Source of the DNA: an uncultured Lachnospiraceae bacterium
GTDB lineage: Bacteria; Bacillota; Clostridia; Lachnospirales; Lachnospiraceae
Length of the DNA: 54,877 nt
Direction of reading: 5' to 3'
Assembly (NCBI GenBank): GCA_948470335.1
Contig: CAOKOL010000029.1
Coordinates: 1 to 54,877, forward strand
Made by a program: the position numbers and the translations under genes. Of this stretch, positions 17,800 to 25,703 are shown piece by piece. The notes beneath the pieces are model-generated. The model worked only from the letters and a program-made list of their open reading frames with translations, was not told the DNA's origin and did not search any database. The stretch's first letter is position 1, and each line of letters opens with the position of its first letter.

Positions 17800-19047
17800 A
17801 TGAGTGACAAAACAGGAAAACAGCTCTATGACGAGCGTTCCGGACTGATCGACGACGCTTTATGTCTCCGGGAATCCAGCCGGGTGGCCAATGCGGTCCG
17901 GGTTAATTATTTCCCCTTTTACGAATATGGCTTATCCATCGCCGATGCCATGACGGATTATGACAAAGCCACGGAAGCCTATATGCGCTATCACAGGGAA
18001 TTCCAGCCCGACATCGGCTGCTCTATCGCATCTCAGTATTCCGCCAAGGTGCTGGAGATGTTCGGCGTAAAATGCCTGCGCTGGCCCGGCGATGCCAAGG
18101 GTCTTGACAAAAACGCGCCGGTGCAGTTTGTGGAATATGCCACGCTGATGGAGGACGAATACGATGAGTTTTTTGACGATCCCGCCGGTTTTGCCGTCCG
18201 CAAATGGCTTCCACGGGTATTTGAAGTATTTGAGCCGCTGTCAAAAATAGATTATGTGGCAGCCATCTCCGGCTCCTATCTGGCCGCCCCCAATATTTTC
18301 ACCTCTCCCGAACTGCTGGACAGCTACCGCAGACTGTTGGCAGCCGCCGAGGAACAGCAGAAATTCTTCGCAGCCTGCGGCCGGTGTTCCGCCATGCTGA
18401 CAGAGGAAGGCTTCCCCTCCATCAGCGGCGGCGGCAGCGCCACGGCTTTCGATATGCTGGGAGACAGCCTGCGGGGTACCTTCGGCATGATGCCTGATCT
18501 GCTGGAACAGCCGGAAAATGTGAAACGGGCCTGCGAACTGTTCGTAAAGCTGCAGATCGCCCAGTCCGTCGCCTCCTACAAACGTTCAGGCAACCGCTAC
18601 CAGTGGGTAATGCTGCACAAGGGCTTTGACAACTTTATCGGCGACGAAACTTACGCGGAATTCTACTGGCCTTATCTGAGACAGTGGATCATGGCGCTGA
18701 TCGACGAGGGCATTGTTCCGGTTGTTTTCTGTGAAGGCGCCTACAATACCCGTCTGAAATATCTGGCGGATGTGCCGAAAGGAAAAGTGATTTACCTTTT
18801 TGAAGAAATTGATATTTATGAAGCGAAAAAGACATTAGGCGGCACGGCCTGTATCATGGGCGGCTTCCCCGAATTCACCGTATCTCACGGCACAAAAGAA
18901 CAGATCAGAGATAAGGTGAAAGAATATATGGATGTGCTGGCTCCCGGCGGCGGATACATTTTCAGCCTGAGCAGTTCCTTAGATCTCTGTCCGAGAGAAA
19001 ATCTGGAAACATTGTTTGAGGCCGTCGAGCTTTACGGAAAGAAATAA
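17800..19047 (+). CDS. Divergent URO-D family protein (no HxC)
   Basis: 415-residue member of the URO-D superfamily, longer than its neighbours by about 65 residues at the N-terminus. The C-terminal half is family-typical (VLAPGGGYIFSLSSSLD near 380-395), but the site where sister proteins carry His-x-Cys reads VVFCEGAYN (about 309), with no His two residues before the Cys. AAAGGAGGG is 10 bases before the ATG. It opens a plus-strand operon with a second URO-D protein and an MFS transporter, divergent from the frameshifted PucR-type regulator across a 256-base AT-rich gap (17544-17799). Methyltransferase or corrinoid-linked chemistry is possible but unproven; the protein may be a non-zinc variant. 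Confidence 0.8.
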   Translation: MSDKTGKQLYDERSGLIDDALCLRESSRVANAVRVNYFPFYEYGLSIADAMTDYDKATEAYMRYHREFQPDIGCSIASQYSAKVLEMFGVKCLRWPGDAKGLDKNAPVQFVEYATLMEDEYDEFFDDPAGFAVRKWLPRVFEVFEPLSKIDYVAAISGSYLAAPNIFTSPELLDSYRRLLAAAEEQQKFFAACGRCSAMLTEEGFPSISGGGSATAFDMLGDSLRGTFGMMPDLLEQPENVKRACELFVKLQIAQSVASYKRSGNRYQWVMLHKGFDNFIGDETYAEFYWPYLRQWIMALIDEGIVPVVFCEGAYNTRLKYLADVPKGKVIYLFEEIDIYEAKKTLGGTACIMGGFPEFTVSHGTKEQIRDKVKEYMDVLAPGGGYIFSLSSSLDLCPRENLETLFEAVELYGKK

Positions 19048-19072
19048 ATCCCGCATTAGGAGGTATGCTGCA

Positions 19073-20125
19073 ATGATTACGGCAAAAGAAAATATATTAA
19101 TGGCCTACCGCCATCAGGAACCTTACTGGGTTCCCTGCCAGACCCTGGATCAGAACACCTGCCTGCCCTCCATTATCCCGGAGGGACCCCGCAGCCAGGG
19201 TGTTTCTACCGATATCTTCGGCGTCAGCTGGACTTTTGAGCCCGGTATGGAAGGCCCTATGGTAACACAGGGCACCAAGCGGCTGGAAGATGTGGCAGGC
19301 TGGCGGGACGCCCTGACGATCCCTGACCCGAATACTTACGACTGGGAAAACGGAGCGGCAAAGGACACCGCCAACTGGGACAGGGAAAATAAAATCAGCA
19401 GTGTCATCGTGGTAGACGGACTGTTCGAACAGCTCCACGCCATGACCGGCATTGAGGACGCTCTCTGTTATCTGCTCTCCGATGAGGAGGATACTTACGA
19501 CCTGTTAAGCGCCATCGCCGATTACCGAACGGAGGAAATCAGACTGATCGGCCGGTACTATAAGCCGGATAAAATCCAGTTCCACGACGACTATGGCTCC
19601 AATGACAGACTGTTTATGTCCAAGCCGACCTGGCAGAAAATGATCAAACCTCATTTAAAACGGATTGTGGAAGCCACCCATGAGGCCGGCATGATTTACG
19701 AGCATCATTCCTGCGGCTATATCGCGCCGCTGATCGAAGAATTTATCGAACTTGGCATCGACGCGCTGAACCCGCTGCAGATTACCAACAATCCCTATGA
19801 GCTGAAGAAGAAATACGGCAGTCAGTTATGCTTTGTAGGCGGCTTTGACAACCAGAACATCCTTGACCGGCAGGGCGTTACCTATCAGGAACGCTATGAT
19901 GAGATCAGACGCCGGGTTGAACTGATGGCGCCGGGCGGAAGCTGGGTAGCCCAGCCCACAATGATCGATCCTTCTATCAGCGTTCCTCTGGCGGATGTAT
20001 TATACGAATACAACAAACCTTTATGGGATAAAATCGGCTATATCCCGCCGGAAAAACCCGGCGCATTAACACGTACCGTATACGCGGATGCCAATGAAAA
20101 AACGGTATCGGGCGGTAACAAATAA
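19073..20125 (+). CDS. URO-D family protein (HSC type)
   Basis: A 350-residue URO-D-fold protein starting at ATG 19073, 9 bases after AGGAGG (the open frame extends back to a TTG at 19016). N-terminal motif ITAKENILMAYRHQEPYWVP; central KIQFHDDYGSNDRLF (about 180); YEHHSCGYIAPL (about 212) with the His-x-Cys pair. The third ligand position of MtaA-type proteins reads MAPGGSWV, lacking Cys. Its stop is 19 bases before the start of the MFS transporter gene, so it is in the same operon. The separate duplicate pair at 25704-28197 has the same gene types in opposite order, implying that URO-D plus GPH-type MFS is a functional module. Confidence 0.82.
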   Translation: MITAKENILMAYRHQEPYWVPCQTLDQNTCLPSIIPEGPRSQGVSTDIFGVSWTFEPGMEGPMVTQGTKRLEDVAGWRDALTIPDPNTYDWENGAAKDTANWDRENKISSVIVVDGLFEQLHAMTGIEDALCYLLSDEEDTYDLLSAIADYRTEEIRLIGRYYKPDKIQFHDDYGSNDRLFMSKPTWQKMIKPHLKRIVEATHEAGMIYEHHSCGYIAPLIEEFIELGIDALNPLQITNNPYELKKKYGSQLCFVGGFDNQNILDRQGVTYQERYDEIRRRVELMAPGGSWVAQPTMIDPSISVPLADVLYEYNKPLWDKIGYIPPEKPGALTRTVYADANEKTVSGGNK

Positions 20126-20144
20126 ATTAAGGGGGAATTGAAAG

Positions 20145-21536
20145 ATGAAGAAACCATTAAGTAAAGCTTTAAAAACATGGTACGGCGTAGGCGATTTCTT
20201 ATTTGATATTCAGATGAGTTTCAAAACCTACTACTGGAATATTTTCCTGACCAGTATCGCACAACTGCCTTTGGGCACCATCGCGCTGCTGAACACCATC
20301 GTTTCCACCTGTGAGATTTTTATGTCTCCGTTTTATGGCGCGGTGATGGACGGCATGAAGCCCATGAAATGGGGACGTTACCGTTCCATTATCATGCTGT
20401 TCGCACCCATTACGGCCATACTGGCCATCGCCCAGTGGTTTGCCGCCGGCATCAGCGACCCCAATATGGCCCTTGTCGTACTGGTGGTGCTGGCACTCGT
20501 TTTCGCAGTATTTTTCAATATGCAGAATACCGCGAACCTGTCCCTGATCCCGGTTGTCTGCAGCACGGAGGAAGAACGCTCTACGCTGTCCTCCAGACGG
20601 TGGGCATGGATTAACTTTGACAAGGTTGCCCTGGGCGTCCTGGCCGCATCCCTGATCGCTTTCTTTGCAGGCATATTCGGGGAAGGCTCCATCGCTTCCT
20701 ACGGCATGGTTGTGGTTGTATTCGGCGTTACCAATGTAATCGGTATGTTTATCCACTTTAAACTGACCGACGGCTACGAAGTAACTGCCGCAGAAGCCGC
20801 CGCATCACCCGCGAAAAAATCCAATGCGGTTTCTTTGAAGACTATGGCTGCCACCATCGCCAAGAACCCGCCCCTTTTGGTTCTGTTCCTGGCAAACTGC
20901 TGTACTTCCACAGTGTCCTTTATTATCGCCATGATGGCTGCCCATGTATTTAACTATGCGCTGGAAGCGCCGGCCATGTTCGCCTTTTATCTGACCGCCA
21001 CCAACTTAGGCGCCGTACTCGGTTCCCTGGCTGCCGGTATTCTGGGCAAAAAAATGGATGCGAAAAAGCTCTCCATGCTCTGTCTGCCTCTGTGTATCGT
21101 GTTCCTGATTGGCGCCCGTGTGTTTGCCGCCAACCCGATTTTGTTTACCATCTTCATTCTGTGTGAGAGAACGTTCTCCAACTGTAACTACTCCACATTC
21201 GTGACGATGTACACCAACTGCGCGGTATATGCGGAGCATAAGACAGGCGTAAACAGCACCGGTCTGGTTATGGGTATCACCAATGTTCCCGTAAAAATCG
21301 CAGTCCTGATCACCGGCGCCCTGATTCCCGGCGTTCTGGCCGCTACCGGCTTTGACGCCACGGCAGCCGTAATCCCGGAAGCGGTAAAATCCGGCCTGAC
21401 CAACGCCTTCACTCTGCTTCCGATGGCATGTTATGCCGCCGCATTCTTAATTATTACGTTCCTGTTTAAGCTGACAGGCAAAGAAGTCGCAAGAATGCAG
21501 GATGAAATTAACGCACGGAAAAACAGTGAAGCATAA
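20145..21536 (+). CDS. GPH/MFS-type transporter, copy 1
   Basis: A 463-residue membrane protein of 12 predicted helices, of the glycoside-pentoside-hexuronide:cation symporter/MFS type. The cytoplasmic loop MKPMKWGRYRSIIML contains the conserved K-W-G-R-(Y/F)-R motif after helix 2-3; the TCEIFMSPFYGAVMDG stretch precedes it. Closest relative in the window is the transporter at 25704 (shared LSKALKTWYGVGD-like start and EHKTGVNSTGLVMG / EYKTGVNCTGAVMG). GGGGGAATTG precedes the ATG. It follows two URO-D genes and ends at a strong terminator, so it probably imports the compound used by them. Substrate unknown; GPH members usually carry sugars or glycosides. Confidence 0.85.
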   Translation: MKKPLSKALKTWYGVGDFLFDIQMSFKTYYWNIFLTSIAQLPLGTIALLNTIVSTCEIFMSPFYGAVMDGMKPMKWGRYRSIIMLFAPITAILAIAQWFAAGISDPNMALVVLVVLALVFAVFFNMQNTANLSLIPVVCSTEEERSTLSSRRWAWINFDKVALGVLAASLIAFFAGIFGEGSIASYGMVVVVFGVTNVIGMFIHFKLTDGYEVTAAEAAASPAKKSNAVSLKTMAATIAKNPPLLVLFLANCCTSTVSFIIAMMAAHVFNYALEAPAMFAFYLTATNLGAVLGSLAAGILGKKMDAKKLSMLCLPLCIVFLIGARVFAANPILFTIFILCERTFSNCNYSTFVTMYTNCAVYAEHKTGVNSTGLVMGITNVPVKIAVLITGALIPGVLAATGFDATAAVIPEAVKSGLTNAFTLLPMACYAAAFLIITFLFKLTGKEVARMQDEINARKNSEA

Positions 21537-21564
21537 AATTTCAGACAGCAAACAGACAGCAACA

Positions 21565-21605
21565 GGGAGGATGATTCCATCAGGATCATCCTCCCCGGCA
21601 TTTTT
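21565..21605 (+). terminator. Intrinsic terminator of the URO-D/MFS operon
   Basis: A perfect 11-base stem (GGGAGGATGAT at 21565-21575 with its complement at 21585-21595), 9-base loop, then CGGCA and five T (21601-21605). It follows the transporter stop by 28 bases. Confidence 0.85.
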
Positions 21606-21629
21606 CCATAAAATATTCTATTGTCCCGT

Positions 21630-22097
21630 TCAGATAATCATCCTTCCCAGAAATTCCGCAATTCTGCATTTCAGCTTTTCCACATCCACATTCAGGATCA
21701 CCGCGGACAAAATCACATTGGTCCTGCTCTCTTTCGTTCTGTCCACCTGTACCTGTCCGCCTGCGCAGGTCAGAGAAGATGCGGAGCCTCTTTCCTCCAG
21801 ATAGGTTCTGACATGGCCCGTAATGCCGCCCTGCCGCTTTACCCACTGGGTCAGCATCTCCATCTCCGTAATCGCCTGTTCCTCCAGAGCGTCATAGTCT
21901 CCCTCCACGATGCGCACACCGGCCACATTGATCACTCCGTCTTTTTCCTCAATTTTCATGCCGTCGTGGCTGTAGCCGCACAGCTCACAGAGCACCTCCC
22001 CTTCTCTCCGGTGCAGATGAGAATGTTTGTGAAGATGGACATGAGGATGGCTGTGTCCGCGGACAGGCTGTTTTTTATTTTCCAAATAATCACCCAT
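21630..22097 (-). CDS. Unrecognised protein with His-rich N-terminus
   Basis: 155 residues, family not recognised. Residues 14-30 form a histidine cluster (HSHPHVHLHKHSHLHRREGE) followed by a CELCGYSH motif, together a plausible zinc, nickel or cobalt site. The remainder is an alpha/beta domain with no motif I know (VAGVRIVEGDYDALEEQAI; RTYLEERGSASSLTCAGG). It is 33 bases downstream of the DUF975 gene on the same strand and converges with the transporter operon. His-rich tails of this kind occur on metallochaperones and metal storage proteins; a role in cobalt supply for corrinoid chemistry would be attractive here but is speculation. Confidence 0.7.
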   Translation of the reverse strand: MGDYLENKKQPVRGHSHPHVHLHKHSHLHRREGEVLCELCGYSHDGMKIEEKDGVINVAGVRIVEGDYDALEEQAITEMEMLTQWVKRQGGITGHVRTYLEERGSASSLTCAGGQVQVDRTKESRTNVILSAVILNVDVEKLKCRIAEFLGRMII

Positions 22098-22130
22098 GTT
22101 ATTCCCCTTTTTTACAGGATCACCGTACTT

Positions 22131-22841
22131 TTACATAAAAGAAGCCCTATGGTCCGCTGCCGAAATATCCAGATAAAAAGCCGCATGAGCCGCTTCAATA
22201 TAAGGCGTTACCCACAGATGCGCAATTCCGAAGGTGACAACACTCAGCAGAAGCCATCCGAAAAAGCTTAACCCCAGGAAAAACAACCTGAGTTTATTGC
22301 CTATCATCATCTGCTTCGACAGATCAATGGCCTCCAAAATACCGATATCCGGATTTTCCGCCAGAATATATGGGGCCATGGAATACCGGTAAATCGCAAT
22401 AATGCCCGGAATCACAAAGAGCATGGACCAGAGACCGACCAGAATGGAAGTCACAATCCGCAGGCCCAGCGCTTTTCCAAAAGAATGAAACTGGCTGAAC
22501 AGATCGGAAACACTTACCGGTTCCCCCTGACACAGACCGATAAAAAAAGTAATCAGCCCCAGTTGAATGGCACCGCCGATAATAAAAGCAATAATCGAAT
22601 AGACCAGGATAATGGACGCCACGCCAAGCATAATCAAAAGAATCAACCGAAATACCGAAGAATCCACCGTGTAACGGAAATATTCAATATGCTCCTCTAT
22701 GCTGTTTCTGCGGTTCTCCACCGTTCCGAGCGTAACCAGATCAGCCCCCAGCAACGCTCCCAGCAGACAGATGATCACCGCCTTTCCCCAGTTTCCTCTT
22801 AATGCCTCTCTGGCCTGTTCCCGATAATAGGCACTTTCCAT
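22131..22841 (-). CDS. DUF975 family membrane protein
   Basis: An integral membrane protein of 236 residues from the ATG at 22841 (GGGAGG 7 bases upstream). It starts with the family's cytoplasmic motif REQAREALRGNWGKAVII and has about five membrane segments (residues 20-40, 70-95, 130-150, 190-215), with LSKQMMIGNKLRLFFL in a cytoplasmic loop as usual for DUF975. Function is unknown for the family. It is cotranscribed with the His-rich gene downstream. Confidence 0.85.
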   Translation of the reverse strand: MESAYYREQAREALRGNWGKAVIICLLGALLGADLVTLGTVENRRNSIEEHIEYFRYTVDSSVFRLILLIMLGVASIILVYSIIAFIIGGAIQLGLITFFIGLCQGEPVSVSDLFSQFHSFGKALGLRIVTSILVGLWSMLFVIPGIIAIYRYSMAPYILAENPDIGILEAIDLSKQMMIGNKLRLFFLGLSFFGWLLLSVVTFGIAHLWVTPYIEAAHAAFYLDISAADHRASFM

Positions 22842-22951
22842 ACACATACCTCCCAGTACTTACTGAAAATTAAAAAATCTTTTCTTTATCATACTTTAAA
22901 ATCATCCGTATTGCAACGGGATATTACAGAAGCCTGCCGGATGCCCCGCAG

Positions 22952-22985
22952 AAAAAAGAAGCTACATCCGAAAACGCAGCTTCTT
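22952..22985 (-). terminator. Intrinsic terminator after the polyferredoxin gene
   Basis: Minus-strand stem AAGAAGCT/AGCTTCTT (22985-22978 with 22963-22956), loop of about 14 bases, followed by a run of T (22957-22952). Lies 21 bases beyond the polyferredoxin stop. Confidence 0.7.
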
Positions 22986-23006
22986 CTTCACATTACATCA
23001 CATTCA

Positions 23007-23393
23007 TCAGTCTTCTTTGATTACCAGTACGTCTGCCGGACATGCTTTTACGCAGATACCGCAGGCGATACACTTGGAAGGATTATCCTTGTTCTCATCC
23101 TTCACCATTACGCCGAACGGACATGCGTCAACACACTTGCCGCAGTTTTTACATTTCTTCTTGTCGATCACATAAACGCCCTTTGCGTTCTGGCTGATGG
23201 CGTCATGCTCGCAGGCTTCCTTACATTTGCCGCACTGTACGCAGACCTGGGTCTTTACCGCGCCTTTTTTCTCAATGATATGCAGACATGCCTTGCTAGT
23301 GTTTGTTTCTTTGTAGAAAGCTTCTGAACAGGCAAGCTCGCATGCCAGACATGCCATACATGCAGACTGATCTTTTACAGATAATTTCTTCAT
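23007..23393 (-). CDS. Polyferredoxin with four CxxCxxCxxxC motifs
   Basis: A 128-residue iron-sulfur protein from ATG 23393 (GGAGG 5 bases upstream). Four complete CxxCxxCxxxC motifs are visible: CMACLACELAC, CVQCGKCKEAC, CKNCGKCVDAC and CIACGICVKAC, so up to four [4Fe-4S] clusters. The arrangement resembles HycB/HydN-type electron-transfer subunits that serve oxidoreductases such as formate dehydrogenase or aldehyde:ferredoxin oxidoreductase. No such enzyme is next to it here, so its partner is encoded elsewhere or the gene acts as a free electron carrier. It is monocistronic with a clear promoter and terminator. Confidence 0.9.
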   Translation of the reverse strand: MKKLSVKDQSACMACLACELACSEAFYKETNTSKACLHIIEKKGAVKTQVCVQCGKCKEACEHDAISQNAKGVYVIDKKKCKNCGKCVDACPFGVMVKDENKDNPSKCIACGICVKACPADVLVIKED

Positions 23394-23410
23394 ACCTTCC
23401 TCCAACTCTT

Positions 23411-23471
23411 GCTATCGTGATAGCGTATTGATATTTTTTTCAATTATATCATTCCTCACAAAGAATGGCAA
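23411..23471 (-). promoter_or_regulatory. Promoter and palindrome upstream of the polyferredoxin gene
   Basis: Minus-strand TTGCCA (23471-23466), 17-base spacer, TATAAT (23448-23443). Some 12-25 bases past the expected start of transcription lies GCTATC-GT-GATAGC (23411-23424), a 6+6 palindrome positioned to block elongation or bind a redox or metal regulator. The rest of the gap to 23582 holds nothing else I recognise. Confidence 0.6.
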
Positions 23472-23582
23472 GAGATGAGTCGGAAAAAATAAAATTATAC
23501 ATATTTTTGCACAAATTGCACGAATATCGCTAACAATATCTATCACATATTATGAAGCGTCCGCAGGAAAAATTCCACTGTC

Positions 23583-24908
23583 TTACGCTTCTTCCGCTTC
23601 CGGCGCAAACACATAGTCATTTCCCGGAAGCAGGGCGTTAAGCAGAATACCCAGAATTGCGGCGATGGCCAGACCGGATAAAGTGATGCCATAACCGCGC
23701 ACATAAAAAGTGATGCCGCCGATGCCGTTAAAGCCCAGAGCGCTGACCAGAATCACCGCCGCAATAATCAGGTTCCGGCTCTTTGTCAGATCCACTCTGC
23801 TCTCCACCATATTCCGCACGCCGATGGCGGAAATCATTCCGTAAAGCATCAGGGAAACGCCGCCGATAATGCCTGCCGGAATTGAACGGATTATTTCCGC
23901 GAAACAGGGAAAGAACGAAAGGAGAATGGCGAAACAGGCCGCAATCCGCACCACCAGCGGATCATATACCCTGCTCAGCACCAGAACGCCCGTGTTCTCT
24001 CCGTAAGTGGTATTGGCCGGGCCGCCGAACATGGCGGCCAGCGCAGTGGCCAGACCGTCTCCCAGCATCGTCCGGTGCAGCCCCGGATTTGCGATATAGT
24101 TATGTCCCGTGGTTGCGCCGATGGCGGAAATATCTCCGATATGCTCCATCATCGTAGCCAAGGCAATGGGCATAATCGTAAGGACAGCGCTTAAATCAAA
24201 CTTTGCAAAGCTGGAGCTGTGGAGGGGCAGCGCAAAAATCCCACCGTAAACACCCTGGGCCGCGGTTTCCCGCACGCCTGAGAAATCCACGGCTCCGGTG
24301 GCCAGAGCCACGGCATAGGATACCAGAATTCCCATCATAATCGGAATGATCTTAATCATGCCCTTCCCCCAGATGTTGCAGACAATAATCACGGCCAGAG
24401 CCACCAGCGCAAGCAGCCAGTTGGTCGCGCAGTTATTGATGGCGGAGGGCGCCAGAATCAGTCCGATGGAAATAATCATAGGCCCTACCACCACCGGCGG
24501 GAAGAACCGCATCACCCGGTTAATGCCGAAGGCCTTAATCAGCCCGCTCATCACCAGGTACAGAAGGCCGGCCGCGAACACGCCGCCGCAGGCATAAGGC
24601 AGCATCTGCGTATTCGGCGCGCCGTCGATCATGGGTGCTACCGCCGCATAACCGCCCAAAAAGGCAAAAGAAGACCCTAAAAAAGCAGGTACCTTACCCT
24701 TCGTCACAAAATGAAACAAAAGAGTCCCCAGCCCTGCCATTAACAACGTAGTTGATACATCCAAGCCTGTCAGAAGCGGTACCAGTACGGTAGCGCCGAA
24801 CATGGCAAATGTGTGTTGAAGTCCCAAAAGCAGGATCTTCGGCAATCCCAGAGACTTTGCATCGTAAATTGCAGCTTCCTTTCCAGATGTTCTTTGCATG
24901 GTATGCAC
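23583..24908 (-). CDS. Uracil/xanthine permease (NCS2 family)
   Basis: A 14-helix nucleobase:cation symporter of 441 residues. Family marks are LLGLQHTFAMFGATVLVPLL near the N-terminus, ATMMEHIGDISAIGATTG (helix 8 with the substrate-binding Glu) and the NTTYGENTGVLVLSRV stretch (helix 10). The similarity is highest to UraA-type uracil permeases, but xanthine transport cannot be excluded. Start is ambiguous: a GTG at 24908 lies only 3 bases after AAAGGA, and the ATG at 24899 lies 12 bases after it. The mRNA leader contains two strong hairpins. Confidence 0.88.
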   Translation of the reverse strand: MHTMQRTSGKEAAIYDAKSLGLPKILLLGLQHTFAMFGATVLVPLLTGLDVSTTLLMAGLGTLLFHFVTKGKVPAFLGSSFAFLGGYAAVAPMIDGAPNTQMLPYACGGVFAAGLLYLVMSGLIKAFGINRVMRFFPPVVVGPMIISIGLILAPSAINNCATNWLLALVALAVIIVCNIWGKGMIKIIPIMMGILVSYAVALATGAVDFSGVRETAAQGVYGGIFALPLHSSSFAKFDLSAVLTIMPIALATMMEHIGDISAIGATTGHNYIANPGLHRTMLGDGLATALAAMFGGPANTTYGENTGVLVLSRVYDPLVVRIAACFAILLSFFPCFAEIIRSIPAGIIGGVSLMLYGMISAIGVRNMVESRVDLTKSRNLIIAAVILVSALGFNGIGGITFYVRGYGITLSGLAIAAILGILLNALLPGNDYVFAPEAEEA

Positions 24909-24928
24909 TTATCCTTTCGCAGTGTCCG

Positions 24929-24992
24929 TATGCCGGGAATGTCCGCAGGACATCCCGGCATACAAATGAGGCGGCGCTGCGGCTGCCTCATC
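24929..24992 (-). promoter_or_regulatory. Two-hairpin leader of the nucleobase permease gene
   Basis: In the minus-strand leader, ATGAGGC...GCCTCAT (24992-24966) is followed by a long hairpin whose arms TATGCCGGGA/TCCCGGCATA (24963-24929) enclose TGTCC/GGACA. Neither is followed by a T-run, so this is not a standard attenuator. I found no PyrR-binding loop or purine-riboswitch core. It may stabilise the mRNA or expose the ribosome binding site in response to an unknown signal. Confidence 0.5.
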
Positions 24993-25105
24993 TTCCATCT
25001 TGTCATCCTTCCAATTTTATAACGGCATCATTTATCTGTCAAGCGGATTTTTGTCCCTTCCGAAATTCTGAAATTCCTTCCCTGAATTTTAACAGCGGTT
25101 CCTGG

Positions 25106-25510
25106 TCAGGGTTCCAGATACCAGTTTTCACTGCGCAGTCTCTGCAGCAATCTGGCTGCATCTGACTCTTGCTTTTTACCCCCCCCTATCATTTTTTCTC
25201 TCTCAAGCATATTCAGTACCCGCATGGATATTTTCATATAATCCAGCGTATACGTGTCTTCCGGGTTATATTCTACCAGCTCATGGATTCGTTTCAGATG
25301 GTATACAAGGGTGTTGCGGTGAATAAACAGTTTGGCGGCGGCGCGGATCAGAGAACGGTCATTTTCCAGGTAACACCAGAAAGTATCATATTTCGTATCC
25401 TGATATTTCTGTTTTTTCAGCCATAAATGCAGGATATCCGGATGAACGGCGAAGAAACGCTCCCAGAGAGAGGGGGATTTATAGTATAAATACGGAGAAA
25501 AAGCAATCAT
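25106..25510 (-). pseudogene. Remnant of a PucR-type regulator (C-terminal HTH only)
   Basis: 134 codons with the HTH_30 effector domain of PucR/CdaR regulators: KLFIHRNTLVYHLKRIHEL is nearly the same as the LYLHRNTLLYRLKKIMDE of the regulator at 16043. The sensory part normally needed (about 350 residues) is missing: upstream in frame there are about 25 further codons to a stop near 25590 and nothing PucR-like. A run of 8 G followed by TAAA occurs near its C-terminus (25179-25186). It is divergent from the transporter/URO-D pair at 25704. It is most likely a decayed copy of a dedicated regulator, though a small free HTH protein cannot be ruled out. Confidence 0.65.
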
Positions 25511-25625
25511 CAGACCAATGCCCGGCCAGTGCCGCCAAGTAGCACCTGAACAGTAACATTGATACCTGTTACGGCGATACTAGGAGGCGCTTTTTTTTCC
25601 GCCTGCTTTTCGTATCCGGTCAACG

Positions 25626-25674
25626 ATGAAATCGTTTCATAAAATTTTTATAATATGCTTATAAAATTTTTATA
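25626..25674 (+). promoter_or_regulatory. Palindrome and paired AT repeats upstream of the second transporter
   Basis: ATGAAA-TCG-TTTCAT (25626-25640) is a 6+6 palindrome of LacI-operator style. It is followed by two copies of ATAAAATTTTTATA (25639-25652 and 25661-25674), 22 bases apart, i.e. on the same face of the helix. A TATAAT box (25649-25654) lies within the first copy, with only a poor -35 match (ATGAAA) that coincides with the palindrome. This looks like an activator- or repressor-controlled promoter for the transporter/URO-D operon. Confidence 0.5.
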
Positions 25675-25703
25675 GTCTCAATACTTAATAAGGAGGTTTT
25701 TTC

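Noticed and set aside
24909..25060. PyrR attenuator or purine riboswitch before the permease
   Set aside because: No PyrR-binding loop, no conserved purine-aptamer core and no terminator T-run were found.
25626..25640. Catabolite-responsive (cre) site
   Set aside because: The palindrome is 1 base shorter than the 14-base cre consensus centre requires, so it is listed only as an operator candidate.
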